A stretch of DNA of 64,000 nt from Gautieria morchelliformis (lineage: Eukaryota; Basidiomycota; Agaricomycetes; Gomphales; Gomphaceae), in assembly GCA_015179125.1 (NCBI GenBank), contig WHVA01000303.1:62001-126000 (forward strand). Reading direction: 5' to 3'. Below, piece after piece: positions 54,684 to 62,054 of this stretch; position 1 is the first letter of the stretch, and each line of letters starts with the position of its first letter. The notes beneath the pieces are model-generated. The model was not told the origin of the DNA. It did not search any database and saw only the letters and a list, made by a program, of their open reading frames with translations. The translations under genes were made by a program, and so were the position numbers.

Positions 54684-56465
54684 TTAAGCCGAACGCAGCC
54701 CAATGAGGCCATTCAGATGTAGGAACTTATGGCGTGGGAGGGCTTTGGTGAAGATGTCGGCAGCCATGTCTGCTGTTGGGACGTAGTCCACGTGAATGAG
54801 TCCGTCCCGGACGGCGTGGCATATGAAATGGTATTGGATATCTATGTGCTTCGTGCACGGGTGATACTCATCGTTCTTTGTAATGGAAATGGCGGATATG
54901 TTGTCGAGATGGATGGTGATTGGCTTGGTCAGTGGCCTCGCGATATCGGCCAGGAACATACGCAGCCATAAAGCCTCCTTCACCGCATGCGTTGTGGCGA
55001 TGTACTCGGCTTCTGTGGTCGACAGTGTGACAATCGCCTGCTTCTTTGAGCTCCAGGAGATGGCGCCTCCTCCTATCGTGAATACATATCCAGATATCGA
55101 GTGGCGGTGGTCCTGGGATGCCCAATCCACGTCCGAGAATGCTTCCAGGCCTTTTGGTGACCCGCCAATGACGAGGCACATGGCCATCGTCCCCTTCAAG
55201 TAGCGAAACACTCTCTTCACGGCTTCCCAGTGGGGTCTGCCGGGGTTTTGCATGAACTGGGTGTTACGATACGATCCGTAGTAAGGTTGACCGAGGTCGG
55301 GGACGAAACCCGAGGCAAGGTCCGAGGTTACGGGGCGAGGCTTGGATGGGGAAGTCGGAGTGGGACTTGGCTTCACCTTATGTGCTGCACCGACCCTACG
55401 CACGAGTCCCAACTGCGGAGGTAAGCGAATAAGAGGCGAGGTTTGGCTTAAGAGGCGAGGCTTGGAAACTAGCTAAGGATCGAAGGGATACGATAGTTGA
55501 TTTTCAGACTGAGGAGTAGGAATGCATACAAGGGGGTTATATACGGGCGAGGGTACGAGTCAGGGGCGAACATATTAGTGGAGGTCAGGGCGAGGTCAGG
55601 AGGCCGAGGTCAGGGCGAGGTAATATACGAATGATGCGTGATGGAGCGGAATCAGTAACTAAGGGGATACGGGCATGGGATCAAGGTCGGATATGAACTC
55701 CAGCTTGGGCTCGGGCTCGGGCACGGACAAGGGTCATATGTACTCAGGCACGAATATCACAAGGCTCGGGCTCGGAAGAAGGTTCTACCAGTAAGTAACC
55801 GGCCAAAGGCCGGGTTCTTACACTGGGCTAGAAAGGAGACTGCAAAGGAAATGTCCGGGTGCATGCTCAATGCGGCGTACATCAGGGAGCCTATCGCCTC
55901 CCTGTACGGTACGCCATGGATGTCCTCGAACTGACGAGGGGTGGACGGGGATTGTGACGCGGAGAGTCTGTGGTGAGGGCCGAGCGGCATACTGAGCAGG
56001 TTCGTGTCCTGTAGGTTAAACCACTCTAGGATCTTTTGTATGTACGCCCACTGCGAGAACGAGATCATGCGCAGCGAGCGATCCCATTTTACCTCGATAC
56101 CTAGGAGCCAGTGCAGGTCTCCTAGGTCCTTGATCTTGAGTACAGACCGTAGTTGGTCTTTGAAGCCACGTATGACCCTCCTCGTATTGCCGGCCATGGT
56201 AAGGTCATCGACGTCGACTGCGATGATGATGGCGTCCTGGCCGGCGTATCTGTGGAACACCGCATGCTCCACTTCGCAGCGAGTGCACCTGAAATGGTAC
56301 ATAAGCCCTGAGAGCATGTCGTACCATTCCCTGCCAGACTGCTTAAGGCCGTATATGGCGCGGTTGAGGCAGCATACGTAGTGTTCCTTGCCTGGGACCT
56401 CGTATCCCTTGGCTTGACGCATGTACTGTAGAAACTCGGTTTGGGCAAGTAGGAAGTTATATGCC
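54684..56465 (-). pseudogene. Copia reverse transcriptase-RNase H fragment
   Basis: Two open parts separated by a solo LTR. The first (to 55828) has YGLKQSGREW, VDVDDLTMAG at the catalytic YVDD position (here Val-Asp-Val-Asp-Asp), DLHWLLGIEV and EAIGSLMYAA. The second (55257 to 54684) has NPGRPHWEAVKRVFRYLKG, FSDVDWASQDHRHSISGYVF, STTEAEYIATT and ADMAADIFTKALP, the copia RNase H and tail. The N-terminal catalytic part of the transcriptase is missing. Apart from the LTR no stop interrupts the remaining frame. Confidence 0.8.
55262..55822. mobile_element. Solo LTR in copia pol, TSD CTGGG
   Basis: 561 bp starting TGTTACGATACG and ending GTTCTTACA. The exact 5-bp duplication CTGGG lies at 55257-55261 and 55823-55827. 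It is rich in CGAGG/GGGCTCGG repeats. It separates the two halves of the copia reverse transcriptase-RNase H frame. Orientation is uncertain. Confidence 0.85.
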
Positions 56466-56470
56466 AGATA

Positions 56471-56748
56471 TGAACGATGGGACTTGCAGGAGATTAATAA
56501 ACTATTTAATGTTCTCCTCAGTGATACTCAACACTAGTAATATAAAGGAATGCTACCTATTTAATGTTCTACATGCTTTTTCAGTTTCATACTATGAAAG
56601 TACACTATTAAACTCACCTCCTCAGTGATAGTCAACACTGAGGAGGGGAGGCTGCGCATGGGCTTGTTTCACTCGCATATACGAAGTTCCGGCACTTAAG
56701 CGCCCTTGAGGCACTGGTGTGCCGTGTTAAGCACCCAAAGAACGTAAC
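56471..56748. other. Inter-element DNA with short palindromes
   Basis: Contains two copies of 'tatttaatgttct' (56501, 56557) and two of 'cctcagtgata(c/g)tcaacact' (56516, 56620). The second is part of an 11-bp inverted repeat CCTCCTCAGTG/CACTGAGGAGG with an 8-base loop (about 56617-56648). It could be the remnant of a small DNA transposon. No gene. Confidence 0.45.
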
Positions 56749-56971
56749 TGTAAGGGCAACCCTGGCTAGTCGTGGAGATCACACTACCACACAACTGACA
56801 AGGGGAAATCCAAAGTATGTATAAATGAACAGAGCATACAAGAGAGGGGGTTCTCACCTGACAAGGGGAAATCCAAAGAGAAAAGTCTAAGGACCCCCAA
56901 TGTCAGCGAGCCCGTATTATACTACGCTGCGCAGCCAGGGACAACGCTTGGCACCCGCCATCAACCCTGCA
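56749..56971 (-). repeat. 3' LTR of the gypsy element
   Basis: On plus it begins TGTAAGGGCAACC. The other border is taken as CCATCAACCCTGCA (56971), next to the purine tract of pol's 3' side. It contains a 16-base direct repeat 'acaaggggaaatccaaag' (two copies about 70 bases apart). The outer flank GTAAC (56744-56748) is a candidate target duplication whose partner would lie outside the window. Confidence 0.65.
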
Positions 56972-57007
56972 TCCCCCTGACCCTTGATCGACCCTTGATG
57001 CCACCTA

Positions 57008-60000
57008 TTATGCGAGTCGCTCGATTTCCGACACTGTTCCGGGGCGGAAGTCGGAAATTGGAGTGGAACTGGCAAGGCGAACGGAACTGGTGGAAGTTCT
57101 CCCAGAAGCGGAATCGTTCCCGAAAGCGGATGCGGAGATGGAATCGGAACCGGAAGCGGAGTCGGAAATGGAGTCGGAACTGGGTGTGGTGTCGGAACTG
57201 GAAATGGAAAACAGGGTGTCCCCTGACATCACCCCCCCTCTAGCGTGCTGCGTCCTCGAAGCGCGGGACACAAGGGATTGAAATGCCAGCGAGCGGATTC
57301 GGCGAGGGGCACCTGGATGTGTCCTGTAGAACTCCCGGAGTTTGTCAGGAGCGGAAACATCTTGCTCCGGGACCCACGAATTCTCCTCGTACCCATACCC
57401 TTCCCATTTCACGAGGAATTGGAGTCGTCCTCGCACAAACCGGCTGTCCAGGATCCGTTCTACCACGTAGTGCTCTTCCCCATCTACAATTTCTGGCGGA
57501 GGTGGCGGATGAGCCTTCCGACGTGGAATTGGGTCCTCAAGCATAGGGAGTAACTTCACCACGTTGAAGACGGGGTGGAGGCGGGACATGGACATCGGAA
57601 GTCGGAGGCGGTATGCATTCCGTCCAACCCTCCGCGTCACTGTGAAGGGCCCAAGGTAGCGGTGGGCAAGCTTCTGCGAAGGGCGTGTGGTGCGGATGTC
57701 ACTTGCATCTAGGTACACCTTGTCTCCAACTTGGTACTCTGGGGCAGGAACCCGGCGTCGGTTGTAGTACCTTGCCATGTCATCCTTGGCCTTCGCAAGG
57801 GCCGACTTGGCTTCCGAAAGGGTGGAGTCCATGCGGTCTCGGAACTCATTGACCGTCTCGAGTCGGGAGTCAGCCTGGCGTGGTTCGAAGCCCATCCGCG
57901 GGTGTCGTCCGGAGTCAAGCATGAAGGGAGTCTGTTGCGTGGCGGAATGGACATGGTTGTTGTATTGGAATTCCGCCAGCGGAAGTAACTCATCCCAGTC
58001 ATCCTGCCTCTCATTGACAAAGAGGCGGAGATATTGCTCCAACTCCTGATTGACCCGTTCCGTCTGTCCGTCACCCTGTGGATGGTACGCTGTGGTGGTA
58101 GCCAGCTTTATGCCGAGCAGGCGGTAGAGCTCCCGAGTCAGTTCCGCGACAAACTGCGGACCTCGGTCGGAAACGACTTGCTTCGGGAGCCCATGCAACT
58201 TCCAGACATGTGCAAGGAACAGGCGGGCCGCTCCGAGGGCTGTGATCGTCGTGTGCGTCGGAATGAAGTGGGACACCTTGCTCACCGAATCCACGACGTT
58301 CATGATCGCGTCGTAGCCATGAGACTCTGGGAGTTCAACGATGAAGTTGACACTGATGGTGTCCCAGCGGGATTCGGGAATCGGGAGCGGAACAAGTTCT
58401 CCGACGGGCGGACGTCGTTGCGCTTTGGTTCGGAGACAAAGGTCACACGTCTTCACGTACTGTCCGATGTAGCGGGACATCTGAGGCCACCAGTAATTCC
58501 GAGCCACTAACTCCAGCGTCTTCCACCTGCCAGCATGCCCAGCGACCCGTGTGTCATGGTGCTGGGACACGATGCGACGGCGGAGGTCCGCCCCACCCGG
58601 AACATAGACCTTGCCTCTGAAGTGGAGCAGTCCATCACGTTCCGACCATTCCGCTGCCCGTACAGACCGTGAGTGCCCCTTCCGGAGTTCCTCCACTGCC
58701 TTCACCACCGACTCCTCCTTCTCTCCATTCCGGTACTGCCTCCGGATATCCCGGAGCATTTCCGCTTCCGCCCCAACTGCAGTTACTCCTTCTAGGGCAC
58801 GGATTGCAAAGAGACTTGGGCGGAGCAGTGTCATATCCGCGTTGTCTCCACTTCCGCTTCCGTGATCCGCGCGGCGGGATAGGGCATCGGGCTTGCCCAT
58901 GGTGCGGCCGGGGCGGTGGTGGAGCATGAAGTCAAACCGGGACAGGTGTAGGGACCACCGTGCTTGTCGTCGGTTCAGCTTCTTAGCCATGCGGAAATAC
59001 TCGAGGTTCTTGTGGTCTGTCCAGATCTCAAAAGGGCATAGAGCACCCTCGAGGAAGTGTCGCCACTCCTCCAGCGCTCGGATGATTGCCAGCATCTCCT
59101 TGTCATGGATCTCATAGTTCCGCTCGACCGGACTAAGGCTCTTAGAGAAGAAGGCAATCGGATGCCACCCCCCACCATCTTCCGATGACTGCTGTGACAA
59201 GACCGCTCCGGTAGCTGCGTCGGAAGAATCCGCCTCGACTCGATAAGGGCGAGAGTCGTCGGGAAAGATCAGGACCGGGGCAGAAGTGATCAGCTCCTTG
59301 AGTTTGTCAAAGGAAGTCTGTTCCGGCTCTCCCCACCGCCATCCAACCTCCTTCTTGGTGAGGTCGAAGAGGGCACGGGCGTGGCAGGAGAAGTCCTTGA
59401 TGAACCGCCGGTAGAAATTGACAAACCCAATGAAGGACTGGACCTCCTTCTTGTTTCGCGGCACGGGCCAATCCGATACACCGGAAACTTTGACTGGGTC
59501 CATTTCCACCTTTCCTTCCGACACAATCACCCCAAGATACTCTATCCGCGTCCGCTCAAATTCGCACTTTTCCGGCTTGAGACACAGGTTGTACTCCCGG
59601 AGCCGTTCCAGCACTCTCCGCACGACTTCCCGATGTTCGGACATTGTTTTCGTGAAAATGAGGATGTCATCGAGGTAGACGCAGACAACCCCTTCTGCTA
59701 TCATGTCTTCCGGGCCGAGTCGGATGACGTCGGAATCGGAATCGGAATCGGAAGTGGGATCCGGTTCAAATTCCGCTTCCGAGTCTTCTTCTGCAAGCAG
59801 TGGATGGGGGCCAGAACGACATGTCTGTATGAGCCGTTCAGTCTTCCGCTGCTCCTGGCGCTCCTTCCGCAGTTCCGACCTGCACATGTGACACTTGGCT
59901 GGACATCGACTCATCAGTACCTTCCGAGTCTGCCAATTGATCTCCGGGTTGTGCTCCTGAAGCCAGGTAAACCCGAGGATGATGTCCTGCTTCCCCAGGC

Positions 60001-60472
60001 TGGTGACTGCAAAGGAAGTGCGTTCTGAGTGTCCATCGTAGCGGAGAATTGTGTCTACTATCTCCGTGATGGACCCTGCCTCATTGGGGCTTCCATCCAC
60101 ATTGAACACCGGGATTGCACGTTGCAACTTCCGCGTGGTCAGTCGGTTCCGTTCCACATAGTCCCGGTCCATAAACTGACCAGTGGCCCCGCAATCGACA
60201 AGGGCGGGTCCGGATTTGACTTCCGCCGTATCTGTCGTCTGGATCTCCACCTTAATGACTAGTGACTTGGGGCCAGGGGTGGCAGCAACAACATAGTGCT
60301 TCGGAAGGCGTCTCTCCCAAGGGCGGATGCGGGGTGGATGGGGTGTCAGATTTGGTTTTTGTGTGACTTTATCCGGTGGGTCTGTACGAAGTGAGGGGAG
60401 TGGGGGCTTTTCATTCTCTACTTCAAGACAGGCAAACCGGTTATGTACAGGCAGCAGGGGCACACATCTCAC
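57008..60472 (-). CDS. pol: Gypsy pol polyprotein with in-frame deletion in reverse transcriptase
   Basis: Uninterrupted 1,154-codon frame. Order: aspartic protease (LVDCGATGQFMD, about residue 92), an acidic Ser-Asp repeat, then directly VVCVYLDDILIFTKTMSEHR, the second half of the reverse transcriptase with the YLDD site. Next come RNase H (VEADSSDAATGAVLSQQ), the integrase zinc domain (H..H..CDLC), core (VNFIVELPESHGYDAIMNVV, WKLHGLPKQVVSDRGPQFVA, HPQGDGQTERVNQELEQYLR) and a chromodomain near the C-terminus (VERILDSRFVRGRLQFLVKW). The fingers and first palm part, including the first catalytic Asp, are missing without frame loss. The start is a GTG reading MRCVPLLP and follows gag in the -1 frame. 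Chromodomains target such elements to heterochromatin. Confidence 0.85.
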   Translation of the reverse strand: MRCVPLLPVHNRFACLEVENEKPPLPSLRTDPPDKVTQKPNLTPHPPRIRPWERRLPKHYVVAATPGPKSLVIKVEIQTTDTAEVKSGPALVDCGATGQFMDRDYVERNRLTTRKLQRAIPVFNVDGSPNEAGSITEIVDTILRYDGHSERTSFAVTSLGKQDIILGFTWLQEHNPEINWQTRKVLMSRCPAKCHMCRSELRKERQEQRKTERLIQTCRSGPHPLLAEEDSEAEFEPDPTSDSDSDSDVIRLGPEDMIAEGVVCVYLDDILIFTKTMSEHREVVRRVLERLREYNLCLKPEKCEFERTRIEYLGVIVSEGKVEMDPVKVSGVSDWPVPRNKKEVQSFIGFVNFYRRFIKDFSCHARALFDLTKKEVGWRWGEPEQTSFDKLKELITSAPVLIFPDDSRPYRVEADSSDAATGAVLSQQSSEDGGGWHPIAFFSKSLSPVERNYEIHDKEMLAIIRALEEWRHFLEGALCPFEIWTDHKNLEYFRMAKKLNRRQARWSLHLSRFDFMLHHRPGRTMGKPDALSRRADHGSGSGDNADMTLLRPSLFAIRALEGVTAVGAEAEMLRDIRRQYRNGEKEESVVKAVEELRKGHSRSVRAAEWSERDGLLHFRGKVYVPGGADLRRRIVSQHHDTRVAGHAGRWKTLELVARNYWWPQMSRYIGQYVKTCDLCLRTKAQRRPPVGELVPLPIPESRWDTISVNFIVELPESHGYDAIMNVVDSVSKVSHFIPTHTTITALGAARLFLAHVWKLHGLPKQVVSDRGPQFVAELTRELYRLLGIKLATTTAYHPQGDGQTERVNQELEQYLRLFVNERQDDWDELLPLAEFQYNNHVHSATQQTPFMLDSGRHPRMGFEPRQADSRLETVNEFRDRMDSTLSEAKSALAKAKDDMARYYNRRRVPAPEYQVGDKVYLDASDIRTTRPSQKLAHRYLGPFTVTRRVGRNAYRLRLPMSMSRLHPVFNVVKLLPMLEDPIPRRKAHPPPPPEIVDGEEHYVVERILDSRFVRGRLQFLVKWEGYGYEENSWVPEQDVSAPDKLREFYRTHPGAPRRIRSLAFQSLVSRASRTQHARGGVMSGDTLFSISSSDTTPSSDSISDSASGSDSISASAFGNDSASGRTSTSSVRLASSTPISDFRPGTVSEIERLA

Positions 60473-61643
60473 CCGCTGCGTGTCACAAAATCCGATGCAT
60501 CTTCCGCTTCCGGTAGACCATGTTCCGCATTTTCGGAAAGCTCTTCCGCAGTGGGCACTCCGTTTATGTCTGCAAGCGCGAGGAACTCTGGAAGGATCTC
60601 GAGTTTCTCCTCTGTGGTCATAAGCCGGATATCAAAGGCTTGGGGGCACTCGCGAGCGTAGTGGCCTGGTTGTCGGCAGCGGAAGCAGGTGATAGTTCCG
60701 TGGCCTTTTCCGCGCATGCGGTCAACATCCATCGGGGCAGGGCCACTCTTCGAGGGAGGAGGGCTATGGTTCCTAATAGGAGCAGGCGGAGCAAGCATCG
60801 GAAATAATTTCCGTGTGGGAATGAATGCGCTTCCGGGTTTTGGCACAGGTTGAGTAGGACGAGCGGAACTGCGTGTCGTGTTCCGACTCGTCTCCACGAA
60901 GGCCTCATTTGCCTCCCTGTTCCGAGAAACCTTCTGCGCAGCTTGGTACCACCCTTCCGGGTCATCAAAATCCGGAGCTCCATCCCCAAGCAGCGCAACT
61001 TGGTTCTGGAGCGTCGGATCAAGTCCTCGTCGGAATTTGATGACGATCGTCTTGTCGTCGTCATATTCCGCAAGGTCGATGAGCTCCTGGAAGCGATCGA
61101 TGTAGTCATCGACCGGATCTTTGGCCTGGTACCAGCTCGTCCCCTCGAGCTTTGTAAGGGCTGTGAGCTGCTCGTTTTTTGGGCAGAACTAGTCGGAAAA
61201 TGTTTTCTCGAACGCGTCCCAGTCCCGGAAGTAGTTCCCCTTGCCCTTTGCTTCATGTCGGATCACCTTGTTTGCAAAACGGGCTGCGCGGTCCGATTTG
61301 AAAAAGGACAACGTCCAGTGGATCCGAGCCTGGTCGTTCGGAAAGAGGTCTCCGACAATTGCGAAGTAGATGCTGCATGTGTTGAAGAATGCGCGTCCCT
61401 TCTCCCGATCTCCATCAAAGTCCGCCGGAGTTGCGGGTTTGACCTTTGCTAACTTCGCGGACATCCTCTTTTCCGCTAGTTCCGCTTTTCCGAAATCCGG
61501 ATCATCCAGCATTTCATTTCCACCACCTTGTGGAATATCTAACTTAGCCAAAATCGCTTGTAAGGCTGTTTCAATCGCGTCGGTCTTCATCCGGTTCCGC
61601 GTCAATTCCTCCTCCATATTCCGAAGACGATCGTCCGGATCCA
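60469..61643 (-). pseudogene. gag: Gypsy gag with zinc knuckle and one in-frame TAG
   Basis: Gag forms the particle shell and binds element RNA. A likely start is the Met at 61643 (MDPDDRLRNMEEELTRNRMK). A retrotransposon Gag domain follows (RAFFNTCSIYFAIVGDLFPN, FRDWDAFEKTFSD), then a TAG at 61189-61191 in a motif that usually has Glu. The same frame continues with CPKNEQLTALTKLEGTSWYQ, VDDYIDRFQELIDLAEYDDD and a CCHC knuckle CFRCRQPGHYAREC (60690-60640). It ends with TGA at 60469-60471, overlapping the pol start by a few bases. The TAG is either a mutation or a readthrough codon. An open extension to 61842 upstream of the Met has no clear start. Confidence 0.75.
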
Positions 61644-61831
61644 TGTTGGAAGGAGAAATATGGGACGGGATTTCCGGGGTTGGGAGCTCGACGTAAGAAG
61701 AGGGGCTGTCGTACGCTGTATGTGCGGAAGAGGTTGCGATCTCCGAGTCGCTGTCTCCGATTCCAAACGCACCTATGGCGAATGCAACGCACAGTACGAC
61801 CGCCGGTCCTCTAGGGGAGAGACTTTTCTGC

Positions 61832-62054
61832 TGTAAGGGCAACCCTGGCTAGTCGTGGAGATCACACTACCACACAACTGACAAGGGGAAATCCAAAGTA
61901 TGTATAAATGAACAGAGCATACAAGAGAGGGGGTTCTCACCTGACAAGGGGAAATCCAAAGAGAAAAGTCTAAGGACCCCCAATGTCAGCGAGCCCGTAT
62001 TATACTACGCTGCGCAGCCAGGGACAACGCTTGGCACCCGCCATCAACCCTGCA
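61832..62054 (-). repeat. Shared LTR between the two gypsy copies
   Basis: Identical in reading to 56749-56971. It is the 5' LTR of the first copy and the 3' LTR of the second, since pol of the second copy ends just beyond it at 62091. Confidence 0.8.

Larger units (their letters stand above)
54482..56470 (-). mobile_element. 5'-truncated copia element with 3' LTR
   Basis: On the minus strand it carries the end of a copia reverse transcriptase, RNase H, a polypurine tract (AAGGGGAGG) and an LTR starting TGTTAGGATATG at 54676. The LTR probably ends at 54482 (CTACA), though this border is inferred from terminal dinucleotides only. The 5' part of the element, including Gag and integrase, is missing beyond about 56470. 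Interrupted by a solo LTR at 55262-55822. It is a different copia family from that at 17001-22128. Confidence 0.75.
56749..62054 (-). mobile_element. Ty3/gypsy chromovirus, first copy of a tandem pair
   Basis: Reads on the minus strand: 5' LTR (61832-62054), gag, pol with C-terminal chromodomain, 3' LTR (56749-56971). The unit repeats with an offset of exactly 5083 bases, and the next copy begins in the shared LTR. Sequence identity to the second copy is nearly complete over the 2.1 kb visible (one difference noted, T/C at 58079/63162). The pol lacks the first half of the reverse transcriptase, so this copy could move only with help. The element is strikingly dense in CGGAA/TTCCG. Confidence 0.85.

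Noticed and set aside
60618..61256. Arg/Ser-rich minus-strand ORF of 212 codons
   Set aside because: It overlaps gag in another frame; the true gag frame with its CCHC knuckle lies in the alternative reading.
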